Shown: positions 44,336 through 54,890 of the stretch, piece after piece
Position numbering within the stretch: position 1 is the stretch's first letter
How the letters are laid out: each line of letters starts with the position of its first letter
Made by a program: the position numbers and the translations under genes
Source of the DNA: Athripsodes cinereus
Lineage: Eukaryota > Arthropoda > Insecta > Trichoptera > Leptoceridae
Length of the DNA: 64,000 nt
Direction: 5' to 3'
NCBI GenBank assembly: GCA_947579605.1
Contig: OX388320.1
Coordinates: forward strand, 7,006,001-7,070,000
Notes under the pieces: generated by a model
Databases searched by the model: none
The model's input: only the letters and a program-made list of their open reading frames with translations
What the model was told of the DNA's origin: nothing

Positions 44336-44485
44336 TAATAATAATAATAATAATAAACTTTATTGTACAAAATATATGGATACAAATGATAAAGTTACAT
44401 GGTATAAACGAATAATTTTGCACAATGGGCGAGTTTATCGCAGGGACGCGATATCTTCCAACTAACCCAACCTATTATGTCATAT
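44336..44485 (-). repeat. LINE 3' end, gggttagttgg family, third copy
   Basis: Plus-strand text has an AAT microsatellite (44336-44357), aaactttattgtac, cacaatgggcgagtttatcg, cagggacgcgatatcttcca and actaaccca. The reverse strand thus reads tgggttagttggaagatatc, gcgataaactcgccca and ends in ATT units. Same word order as 26790 and 33992. Confidence 0.65.
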
Positions 44486-44572
44486 AAAAGACACTTGGAA
44501 TATTCCATTCAGTGATACTGTACGCCATCAATCCTGAAATGCTATATCACTTAGGGTACGGAAAGAATTATT

Positions 44573-45240
44573 TATTTTTTATTTTATTTATTTATTTATT
44601 TCAAACTTAAAGTTACAGCTTATATAACATAATAAACGAAAAAATAATAGTGCAAAATTAAAGCCAATTACAACTTAAGATATATAATACAAAATGTTAG
44701 TTAAAAAACAAATTATATAAAACAGTTATTAAAATTATTATGATGAAAGATTATAAGATAAATGTATATTTAAAAAAGTACATGTTTAAGAATATGAAAA
44801 TAAAGAAGAAAAGCTATGAGATAAATTCAATTACATGTGAGCATTTTAGGATTGAGGGGAAAGGAAAAGTGAAGGGAATGATTTTGTTAAAAGATCTGAG
44901 TAACTTGAGTAAAAGTAAATTAATTTATGAGGATGTACTATGCATACAATAATTATTTATGTTAATTTTATATAAAATATATATTATTTTATTCTAAAGC
45001 TGTGTACTGATTTGCGTCCTCAATATTGCATTGACTGATTTTATAAAAGTGTTTTTACTTGCTTGAAATATGTCTATGTCGTTGAAGGATGTGTTGTAAG
45101 TTTCGTAAATTCTGTTAAAAATAGTGTTCCTGCCATAGTTTGTTTGAAATGTGTTAACATGGAATTGTGTGTGTTTTACATTTGTACAGCCAAATAAGCC
45201 AATATGAAGAAACAAAAGGATTTTCTTCAGTTTCTAACGT
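44573..45240 (-). pseudogene. CR1/Jockey-type LINE 3' end with C-terminal remnant
   Basis: The minus-strand frame at 44994-45215 contains HVNTFQTNYGRNTIFNRIYE and TYNTSFNDIDIFQASKNTF. This matches the end of the 626-residue polymerase at 7785-9665 (RTNAGLRNPLHRLIDTYNSK, FGDIDMF). It is followed (towards 44573) by a 3' untranslated region ending in TTTA/AAAT units. Divergence shows a distinct subfamily. The polymerase core is absent (5'-truncated). Confidence 0.75.
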
Positions 45241-46399
45241 TCAATTACCCTAACTTACCTGCACGTGGTCTAGTGAGAGTCTAGAATATCTATTAATGTT
45301 ATTATGAGTTTATGTACCTTTGTGTTTCGTATGAAGAATCCATACAAATTAAAGTAATCTACCTAAAAGTAATTCGTCATTTAGATTTTAATCATATTAT
45401 TTCGTTGTTATTATGAATAAATCTGATAATTCTATAGGTCAGTGTCTTATAGACAAAACTAATTATAATTGGATGCCAAATATATGATATATCGATTACA
45501 TTTTTAAATATCATCTTTAAAATATATTTAGAGCTTATAAATTATCATTTAAACAATTATTTTGCGCTATCGCAATAGAAACTAAGAAAGTTAGAACGCG
45601 GTTATCACCAGCGGTTGGCTGTACATTTTTGCATATATACGTATAGAGTTTGCATTCAAAATTCTTTTTATAAAAAAAAACATGGAACTACAACTATACT
45701 ACAACTACAAGTATACAACATTTTGTATATGCACTTTAGTAGTTCCATGTAAAGTATACAATTGTGAGTGTTAGGTGTAAATTTATCCACTTTAATATTC
45801 ATAATATCGGTAACACGAATCTTATAATATAGATTGTAAAAGATATGTATTTGTCAGGTGATTTTACGCTGCATCTTTAGAACGGGTAATAATAATAAAG
45901 TTAGAAAACATATCTACGAGTATGTGGTCAAAGGGCGGTCTTATAATAAAAAAAACTCATATTAAAAATCATTCAGAAACAAATAGGGATCATTATAGAC
46001 AATGATTTTCTAGAAATGAATGGAACATGAATACATTAGTAGAATCTAACATTCCTTTGTGGGTAATTAAACAAAACAAAACGTATACCTGATAAAAAAA
46101 TATCCCAAATATGTGTATCGCTATAGGAGTGTTAATAATAATCGTCTTTCGAAATGCATTCTTCTTGTTCAATTTATCGAACGTACACGGGATAGCGTAC
46201 AGGCAAACTTTCATATTACAAAGACGTATGGTACAAAATACTTTTCTCAATCGATTTCATCGAACGGTAATTATTTCTTTTAATCGATTAGTCTACTCAT
46301 AATTTACTCGAAATCGAGTCCTTTCATCATTGAAGAAAGATCCGCCACACACCCGGATACCTCAGGAGTCATTAACTCCAACTTATCCGCACATTCAAA
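45241..46399. other. AT-rich non-coding stretch
   Basis: No gene. A weak dyad at 45681-45752 (catggaactac and gtagttccatg) surrounds repeated actac words. Confidence 0.4.
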
Positions 46400-46515
46400 C
46401 CAAAATGGTCCTCACGGGCGGGCCATTGGGGAGGCCTGAAGGGCCGACCGGCCAATCCGCCGTCGTGGGAATCTTCTATACTACTTCTCTCTTCAATGTC
46501 CCCTCTGGGCGGTAA
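46400..46515. other. GC-rich island of unknown origin
   Basis: cctcacgggcgggccattgg, aggcctgaagggccgaccgg, ccaatccgccgtcgtggg. Strikingly GC-rich against its surroundings. The short plus frame over it has no known motif. Confidence 0.4.
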
Positions 46516-46587
46516 TAATGTTTATCAAGTTATTATATAATAAATATAAGTAAAAAAAAAAGAAAGAAGGAGATTATTACATCTATC

Positions 46588-46646
46588 TATCTATCTATAC
46601 CATCACGGCATATCCCACAAGTGGGGTAGCCAGCAGACCAGCTGCA
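46588..46646 (-). repeat. Tail-R repeat, 3' module with ATCT microsatellite
   Basis: ctatctatctatctatacca, tcacggcatatcccacaagt, ggggtagccagcagaccagc. Truncated after gctgcat. The adjacent CTAT units are the 3' microsatellite tail on the minus strand. Confidence 0.75.
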
Positions 46647-46712
46647 TACGTCACTAATTTTGGATTCTTACATACGTCAGATTATTACATACGTCACTAA
46701 TTTTGGATTCTT
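46647..46712. repeat. Short tandem duplication
   Basis: catacgtcactaattttgg, then attctt occurs twice (46647 and about 46687), separated by acatacgtcagattatta. Slippage-type local duplication. Confidence 0.65.
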
Positions 46713-48240
46713 TTTAAACTACAAAGGATCAAGTATCGAAATATTCCTCCAGCAATTGTGCTACACAATGTACAATAACTCTAGCCATTTCAACCCCACT
46801 AACTATGTACAATATGTGTAAAATTGTATAGTATATCGAATAAAACAGAAACGATAAGCATGTACTTGTAAGTATCGAAAGGTTTATATAACTACGTGCG
46901 CACTAGTCTGTTGTTCGAAGTTCGATTGTAATAAGTACAATAAAGAACCTGTTATGTATTTTATGAGAATCGTGTATAAGACAATAATAACCCACAAACG
47001 AAACGAAACGAACAATATCGATCGAATAATAACGTTATATAGGTAACACATCAATAAATCGATACTTCCCTTAAATATAAAAACTTTCACTCGATAATTA
47101 TAAAGTCGATAAATAAATTTACGAATAAATCATCTTCGAAAGGTTATTATAGTCGATACAATTCCGGTATTCGACATAAACTAGTAATTACTGACATCGG
47201 CTTTTATTATTACTTGACTCACGTAACTTTTGGTGAAACGTGTTACGCAAAACATCGATCACCGCCATGCATTCTTCAAGTTCCATTCGAGAACGTAGAA
47301 TGATCGAAGAAGAAGTGGTCGGTGGGTCTCCTTCAATGTTCAAGAATATAAGAATGAATCTTAAATACAGAGCGACACACTGTTTTTATTCTTAGTATTA
47401 TGACTTCATCACTCCTTATGTAGGGTCATTCCCCATCTTTACTTATTCAACAAGAACTGTGTCTTAGTCAAGTACATAATGAGCATACTCAGAGAAAGGC
47501 TATAGAGAACAGTTGTCCCTCCTCCCTAGGAAAAGCGGGGGAAAGGGGGGGAAAAGCTGCCCCCTTCTCCTAAAAGTCAGAATAAATAAATATAAGGTGA
47601 TTTATCCAATATTGTTTAATATTTCAAATTATTATGTCAAAATGATAAGAGGTAGAAATTTTGAGTGCAAATCAAATTAGGCACCAAATCGTAAAACTAA
47701 AAAAACAATACAAATTTCACACCAAATTGAAATTTTGACGAAGGGGAAGGGGGGGGGCTAGTAAATTTGCGAGAATTATTACGTTTTATCCATACTGTCG
47801 TTACCAGAATAGTATTGTAAAATATTGCATATTTTTATAATTACACGCCAACACGTTTCGCTTCAGTTCCCACCCGTGGTATAACGACCAGATTGTTACA
47901 AAATTTTAAAAGTACCTAATAATAATAATAAATAAATTCACACACAGACATACTCATTTATATAGAATATTTTGCAGCCCTTCAATATGACACTGGACAA
48001 ATAATTGTTCGGACATAAACAGATATAAAGTAATTAAAATAATTCAATTCATACACAGTTACATATTATTGCTTGTAAAATATGCCGAAAGTGTATTTGA
48101 TGTAATTTCAATTTCATTCATACATGCGGGTATTTTATTAATAACAGCATACCAGAATTTAACAAACAAATGCGTTGATCTGGAAGACTTTCTTTCATAA
48201 ATATCATAAAGTTATTATAAATGTATGAAGAGCATTTTTT
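46713..48240. other. AT-rich stretch with G-runs
   Basis: No gene. G-rich runs occur at about 47536-47556 and 47739-47758. The phrase ggtgggtctccttcaatg at about 47322 repeats one at 4590. Confidence 0.4.
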
Positions 48241-48277
48241 CTATATATACTATATACTACTATACTATACTATACCC

Positions 48278-48655
48278 TCACGCCATGTCCCAGGAGGGGT
48301 AGGCAGAGAGAACGGAAAGCCATATAGATCTATCCTTACATACTTCTTTCGCTTCCTCTACATTCATCCAGTTTCTCATACATGCACGCCGATTTCTCTT
48401 ACTCAGCACGCGTCCGTCCTTAAGAATTTGGTCCACGTGATCAAGCCACGTGGTTCTTGGACGTCCGCGCTTCCTCACACCCCTTCTTTCAGATAAATAC
48501 ATCCTCTTCGTCATCCTTTCATTTTGCATTCGCTCAACATGTCCAAACCATCTCAACTTGTTTACACGCATTCTGTCCACAACACTCCTCTCACATCCGC
48601 TCATTCTCCTGATATCCTCATTCTTCACTCTATCTCGCAACGTTTTACCAACCAT
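48278..48655 (-). pseudogene. RTE-like LINE C-terminal tail, second copy
   Basis: The minus-strand frame (about 125 codons) runs RDRVKNEDIRRMSGCERSVV, DRMRVNKLRWFGHVERMQNE, VRKRGRPRTTWLDHVDQILK, NRRACMRNWMNVEEAKEVCK and DRSIWLSVLSAYPSWDMA. It closely matches 43918-44302 with few changes. The 3' end joins a tatac-rich microsatellite (48241-48283) via gtgagggtatag. The 5' end stops at a short inverted repeat (48641-48687). No matching target duplication was found. Confidence 0.8.
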
Positions 48656-48687
48656 TCTTCTCAGTGATAAGAATGGTTGGTAAAACG
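48641..48687. repeat. 19-base perfect hairpin at the LINE 5' junction
   Basis: cgttttaccaaccattctt (48641-48659) and its exact complement (48669-48687) flank a 9-base loop. The left arm is the 5'-most part of the truncated LINE copy. The duplicate may have arisen by snap-back copying when the insertion was completed. Confidence 0.75.
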
Positions 48688-48739
48688 TATACAGTATATA
48701 ATTCTATTTACTTTTATCTAGTTTTTCAGATTTAATGTA

Positions 48740-48966
48740 AAGTCCCGGCAAAGAAAAGATCTCTTACCTTTTTTCAAATGTCTTGCACAAGGCAAATATT
48801 TTCAGTTCAGCAGTGGTGGGGCTTTTTGGATGAGGAGGACACTAGCTGCGACTGTGGGGAGGTGCAGAGTGATTCTCATTTATTGCAATGCCCGCTGATG
48901 CGGAATGCATGTAATGCGAATGACAAGGCGATATACGTCGCTGAATACTGGAGTGGCAAAATCTAA
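48740..48966 (+). pseudogene. LINE C-terminal zinc-knuckle remnant
   Basis: WWGFLDEEDTSCDCGEVQSD, SHLLQCPLMRNACNANDKAI, YVAEYWSGKI, stop at about 48964. CDCGExQ-xxHLLxCPL and VAxYW are characteristic of insect LINE ORF2 C-termini. An upstream RTGHGR-type block would be expected but is missing. Same type of domain as 42946-43152, but not closely related in sequence. Confidence 0.7.
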
Positions 48967-48994
48967 AGTACGGACCCGAAAAGAAAAGTAAGTA

Positions 48995-49130
48995 GTAAGT
49001 TCAGCAGTGAGGTCCTATACTGGATGTCTTATTTTTTTTATTAGCACGGAGTGGACACCTTGTATGTTTATTAAATGCATCTAGTCTGCTGGCTACCCCA
49101 CATGTGAGTTTTGCCGTGATGGTATAAGTA
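48995..49130 (+). repeat. Tail-R repeat
   Basis: cagcagtgaggtcctatact, ggatgtcttattttttttat, agcacggagtggacacc, tctgctggctaccccacatg, gccgtgatggtataag. It starts immediately after the LINE remnant above. Confidence 0.7.
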
Positions 49131-50469
49131 TAGATATATCTGGACATAAGTAATAACATGCACGTATATATTTTATGTAAGAACGAACATGATCAATATA
49201 GTACATAGAGATAATAGTTTAAATAGAAAATACCTTAGCTCGTGTGGTTTATTATTATTTGATTCATTTATAATATTACGTATTACAATAATTCATTCAT
49301 CTACGGTCCATACATCACCAACATTGCGGGCGGCTGTTGTAAGCGAATATGGCGAATAATATAATGTTATAGCGATCGAATGAAATGAGCGAGAGAATAA
49401 CGGCAGACAGGATGTGAACTAGTGACCTTTGGCTTGCGATCTGTTGTGTTGCAGTAGTAGTGGTATTATTGTTATTATTCTTATCATCATTATATCAGTA
49501 TGTATTGTAATTCAGTGTATTGTACTATCAACTAAGTTTACTTCAGCGATGGGCAAATTTGATACACATTGAAAAATGTACACAAATCATGTGTATGCAG
49601 ATCTCAAATATTCGGACCTCCTTCATTCAGCTAATTGGGAAACGTCTTTTCTTTAACATATTCTTTATATCATGAGAGAATTACTTGTAATAGCGCAGTG
49701 TCTGATTTGGTACATATGAATCCTCTAGGTTCGACTAGATCACGTACTGAACATGTCAGAAAATAGGCTGACATTAAAATCTTTAGAAGCTACGGGAGAA
49801 GAAGACAGAATACAAAAAATAAATCTCATTGGAGACTGTAGGAGAAGTAAGAAGGTCGGTGGGCCACTATAGAAAAAGCCGACAGGGGCGAGTGTCAAAC
49901 TTACCTGATGGATTATTTGTTTTAGAGTGTCCAGAGGTTCTGTAAGTGGCAACGTACAGAGATTTCTGTTAGAAGTTTCTAGGCGTAGTGAGCACCCAAC
50001 CAAACTAGGAAAGTGAAAAAATATGTACATAAGTATAAATTAAACTTTCAAACCCAATTCTACGCTCATTGACCATATGCATTCCCACTCCTGGTATGGT
50101 TGTTTTACTAGTACCAACCATATTACATACAAATACAATAATACACATTCAATCACCTAGTTCATCGTCGTGACATTTCAACGTTCGCGTGATGGAAAAT
50201 ATTAAATTGAGATGTAAACTTCATTATTGCCATAATATGTCATCATGTATAGTATGAATGTAAAAGAAATTTATCATTGAAACGTGTATCATATATCAAG
50301 AAATACTCCAAAGAATGTCACTGGATCGATTGTCTAAAATAGACCAGCTACTGATGGTTATCGATTAGGTCAGATGCTAATTCAAGCCAAAATGTCAAAC
50401 ACCCTTTCAAAATTATTAATTTACAAAAGTTCAAGAATTCCGTGACTATTAAGTTAAACTACTTATTTT
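49131..50469. other. AT-rich stretch, unassigned open segment
   Basis: 49740-50030 is open on the minus strand and also has MSENRLTLKSLEATGEEDRI on the plus strand. Neither is recognisable. Otherwise no gene. Confidence 0.3.
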
Positions 50470-51411
50470 TAAGATAAAATTGAAAAAAACACAATAATGT
50501 AGTTAACTTCCAAATGACTTTTATTAACTTAGGGTATTAGTATACAGATCTTTGGCGGAGTCAGTTATAAGATACGGTTTGTCTGCTTGGGGTAAGACGA
50601 CACAAACAAACCTAAAAAAAGTTCAAAACAAGCAGAATTCCATAATTAGGTTAATCTCTGACTATATGCCAGGACCAAATAGACATTTTGATGCGTATAA
50701 ATATTTTGGAGAGTTGAAATTGCTAACTATTAGGGCTATTTTTTGTTATAAATTGGGTATGGAGAATTTTCGGGACAATAAATTTAAAAAGAGGTTAATA
50801 CATATTCATAATACACGGTTCACAAAAAATGAAGGCTTAAAAATACCTAAAACCAACAATAAGTATGGTGATCGCACTCTGGAGTGCTTGGTTCCCAAGT
50901 TATTCAATTCGCTGCCACTCTGCATAAAAAAGTGTGACAAAATTGGAAAATTAAAATTATTATTTAAGAATTGGCTCAGAAAAAATAGAAATATGTACAT
51001 ATAACTGTAGTGTGAGTTTTAAATAGATTTGTGGGCATTTATAGGATTAATATAGTTGTATTTAACTTTTTTTAGTTATAAGCTGGATGTGGAGATGAGC
51101 GGAGCCTGTTGACAAGTCATTTCAATGACTTAACGGGCTTCGTTCATTGGTTGCAGTTTTATGAATATATCTTTATATGTGATTTGATAAATGTAAATTG
51201 TAATTCTATGTATAAATTGTGAAATAAAGATTATATATATATAAAAAAAAAAAAAAAAAAGACTCTCGACTCCATCATCAAGCTATTAGTAAAAAGTGAG
51301 TAACTAAAAAAAGTATGATGGAGACGAGAGTCTCCGAATACTAGTACGCGAAGTTAATAAAAGTCATTTGGAAGTTAACTACATATTGTGTTTTTTTTTC
51401 AATTTTATCTT
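50470..51411. mobile_element. Foldback element split by a LINE
   Basis: The left arm, 50470-50530 (aagataaaattgaaaaaaac, gtagttaacttccaaatgac, ttttattaactt), and right arm, 51353-51411, are complements with small differences. Inside the right half a second dyad, gactctcgactccatcat (51261) and atgatggagacgagagtct (51315), completes a foldback of about 212 bases. The LINE at 50531-51260 interrupts it. A half copy at 59037-59190 shows the uninterrupted order of blocks and reveals that about 18 bases are missing at the insertion point. Confidence 0.75.
50531..51260 (+). mobile_element. 5'-truncated LINE with poly(A), C-terminal polymerase fragment
   Basis: A coding remnant at about 50531-51003 reads LVYRSLAESVIRYGLSAWG, KVQNKQNSIIRLISDY, YKYFGELKLLTIRAIFCYKL, LECLVPKLFNSLPLCIKKCD and LKLLFKNWLRKN. 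LxYxSLxESxIRYGLxxWG-LxxxQxKxIR and FNSLP..IK...LKxLFKxWL mark the thumb and C-terminus of a CR1/Jockey-group LINE. Uninterrupted to its stop TAA at about 51002-51004. The 3' region has agtcatttcaatgact with gcctgtt/aacgggc as a small hairpin, an aataaag signal and 18 A. Young insertion into the foldback element. Confidence 0.85.
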
Positions 51412-51448
51412 GAAATGGACTTCCAACGAGTACCTTCGGTCAACAACA

Positions 51449-54290
51449 TTAATATTTTACTTATTTTTAGTAGATTAAAGTTTACCAGGATTCTGTGTAA
51501 GGATGTTGAAAAGATGTCGGAAAATAGTTGATTGGTACAAAAAGTAAAATATAATATCTCAGGAGATTGAGATTAGTAGTCGATGATGCATTATACGATA
51601 CGCCCAACATGTTTTCATAATACATGCAATTATGCAAACTCGTAATATTATTGGCTTGTATTTATTTCAAAATGTAATTTGTCCGAGTATTAAGTATGGG
51701 AGAGATAGTATGTAGGATTGTCATCAAGATGTGTTATCGGTAGCGACAAAATGAATAATGATGAGATTTACATACACACTATCTGCTATCTCTGTTAGAC
51801 ATACATACCTACCTAATACCAAGTATATTATAATATTCTTTAACATTGATTTCCTGCTGTATATGTAAGTATTATAATAATATGGAAGATAATTTTATAC
51901 AGTGTGTCCAAACAAAGAATAAAAAGACCAAGTCGAATTAGGTTTTGTGGCCTGACAAATTTCATTTTATTTAACTTTTCTTCCTTCAACGCCATCGGGA
52001 GAACAGCGCTAGAAACAAGCCCCTTACCTCTTTCTATGATATTTCTAACGACTTGTCGTATTTACTTATCGTAATCATAGGAATAGTATATTTTCGATTG
52101 GTGGACCTTACATCGTGACAGTGAGAATGGCGGAACTGGTGAACGTTGTCCATGGACACCGATAGTAACACTTAAGCCAGCCTAGAGCCAATTCGTAAGC
52201 ATTGGGACGCCTTTCTCATTTTTTCCGATTACATTTTGCACAATGTAACATTGTGTAAACATGGTTCTCCAAACGAAATATCTGATTGATTATGTCATCT
52301 GCACCCAAATCCGATTAAGCAATAAATGAAACAAAAAAAAATGAAAATATTCTGAACAATAGTATGTTTGAGAAAGACTGTAAAAAAACGTTCATTTTGA
52401 CCAACTAAGCTTTCTCAAATCAAAAACCCGTAGGCCCCATAGCAAATGATAAAAAACACCATGTAATTGAACAACCTGTACATCAAATAAATATATATAC
52501 TCGATATCGCTAAGTAAGTAGGTATATAATTACATTGATGTATACCGGTTAGATCACTTTGCAGATTATTTTTAAATCTTCAATTGACATAATCTCTCGA
52601 TCATCGATCATTGTAACGTACATCAACAGACGAGGACAGCGTCGTTATTGTAAGAGATATCGACATAACACAATAATGTTGTGTATTGTTTGTATTTTGT
52701 AATCGTATGAATTGTCTTACGATGCGAGAGATTTTTATCAAGCTTTAATACGATCAAACATTGTTCGATTTCTAAGTTGATACGATAAAGACAAAGCTCG
52801 ACACGTTGGCAATTTTTAAATATTATTTGTAATGCTTCTTCGAAATAATCGGTAATTTCTACTCTCAAAATAACTTTCAAGTGCAAAGATCATAATACGA
52901 AAATATATGACGCAGACATTATTCATCTTACATATTACATAATATGTTTTGATAACCGCTAATGTATTTTGGTGACAAATATGATAATGGAAAATTAATT
53001 AAAATGTCTTCTGAAATCAACTTTTAGAGTTTGCACTCGTTTTGAGTCATGACAGTATGATAAAACAAGTGATTAAAACTTTTTTTCTGTACGAAAAAAT
53101 GTGCGATGGAGTCAAAGATATACAAGATCAGTAATTCAAAGAAAAAATCGGTCATGCGGTCGATCAAATTTTGCATCCAGTTTTAAACTGACGTTGGTTG
53201 TAAGACAATACATTGCTAATGCTTGAAGGCCATCGATGTTGCAACACAAAAAATCCGAAAAAATGTACCTTTCTGCAAGTCTATATGTTTATGTTTAAGA
53301 GTCTACTCAAGATGGATAAATAACTATGAATCAGGTGAGCACAAATATTTCAAGTATTATGGAAGCTTCAAAAAATATGAGTTGATGACATAAGGAAAAT
53401 GTGTCTTCGTGTTGCTCAAGACAGAATATCGTGGAAGAGTTTTAAAGAAACCTATATTCAGCTGTACAGATATGAAGGCTGACAGTAAGTAAGCGTGTAA
53501 ATATTATGAAAGCGAGCTAGAACGTTAGGCACTCGATTCTCATTATTTGCAATGGAAAAAGGAAATAGTTTCATCATACAATCGCAAAAGACAATCAAGA
53601 TTAATGTAAGTGAGCAACATTCAATGCAGATTTCAAGGCATAACACACGTTTAAGCTGGATCATAATATTATAGGAGAAAATCTGTATGAAACATTCATA
53701 TTATTACTATTGATAGTTAATAACACGTCCAAACCATAATAAACATTTATACGGACGTCTATAGGTACCTATTTAGTTGTATAAGATCGCTTGTGTTTTA
53801 TAATACAGTTCTCGATAGGAAGTGACTTTGATTATCTAAATATACAAAAACGGAACATACGTATGACCACAGAACAAACAATATGTTGTACTATACAGAA
53901 GTACGGCCAGAAACATTGTGACTACATGTAAAAAGAATTTTAAAATATTTATTTTAGATTGAAATGAGCATTTAATCAAAGTACAATGAAATGATAACTT
54001 TAGTTAAAGATTTTTTAATAGGGAAACTCTCATCACTCTTTTGTGGATTTTAGGTTCATTTGTATATATAAATTGTTTTTATTCGGACATAAAACATAAT
54101 CGGACATACCTTCGTATTAAAAAAATCCAACGTCACAACTTATTATAACGCAAGAGCCAGTTTATCACTGCATGATATAAACATACAAGTCTCATTGTAT
54201 GCTATAACAAAACATGATATTCAAGCTTGGTGATACGCTTCATAGTTAAATTCGAAATGAATAAAAATAATTTCTAAAAGAACTTTAATA
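51449..54290. repeat. Duplicated unit, long copy (2.84 kb)
   Basis: Starts ttaatattttacttatttt. Its first 451 bases (51449-51899) recur at 54285-54735 with one change noticed (gtccgagt to gtcccagt). Its last 150 bases (54141-54290) recur exactly 600 bases further on at 54741-54890. The middle (51900-54140) is present only here, has no recognised gene, and includes the repeat at 53131-53211. Confidence 0.85.
53131..53211 (+). repeat. Unidentified repeat shared with 39102-39193
   Basis: Plus-strand counterpart of the segment at 39102. gtaattcaaagaaaaaatcg, gcggtcgatcaaattttgc, ttttaaactgacgttggttg. Lies within the middle part of the long duplicated unit. Confidence 0.55.
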
Positions 54291-54890
54291 TTTTACTTAT
54301 TTTTAGTAGATTAAAGTTTACCAGGATTCTGTGTAAGGATGTTGAAAAGATGTCGGAAAATAGTTGATTGGTACAAAAAGTAAAATATAATATCTCAGGA
54401 GATTGAGATTAGTAGTCGATGATGCATTATACGATACGCCCAACATGTTTTCATAATACATGCAATTATGCAAACTCGTAATATTATTGGCTTGTATTTA
54501 TTTCAAAATGTAATTTGTCCCAGTATTAAGTATGGGAGAGATAGTATGTAGGATTGTCATCAAGATGTGTTATCGGTAGCGACAAAATGAATAATGATGA
54601 GATTTACATACACACTATCTGCTATCTCTGTTAGACATACATACCTACCTAATACCAAGTATATTATAATATTCTTTAACATTGATTTCCTGCTGTATAT
54701 GTAAGTATTATAATAATATGGAAGATAATTTTATATATAATATTATAACGCAAGAGCCAGTTTATCACTGCATGATATAAACATACAAGTCTCATTGTAT
54801 GCTATAACAAAACATGATATTCAAGCTTGGTGATACGCTTCATAGTTAAATTCGAAATGAATAAAAATAATTTCTAAAAGAACTTTAATA
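54285..54890. repeat. Duplicated unit, short copy lacking the middle
   Basis: Head (54285-54735) and tail (54741-54890) of the unit are joined by tataa, with about 2.24 kb missing. All three boundaries contain ttaata. The copy directly follows the long one, overlapping by that word. Confidence 0.85.

Noticed and set aside
45680..45755. Inverted repeat catggaactac/gtagttccatg
   Set aside because: Arms of about 11 bases with repeated actac words. Expected by chance at this length in 64 kb.
48221..48683. Plus-strand frames of 77-91 codons
   Set aside because: Antisense shadows of the RTE-like tail at 48278-48655.
49740..50030. Possible exon (open on both strands)
   Set aside because: No known domain, no convincing splice sites or neighbouring exon on either side.
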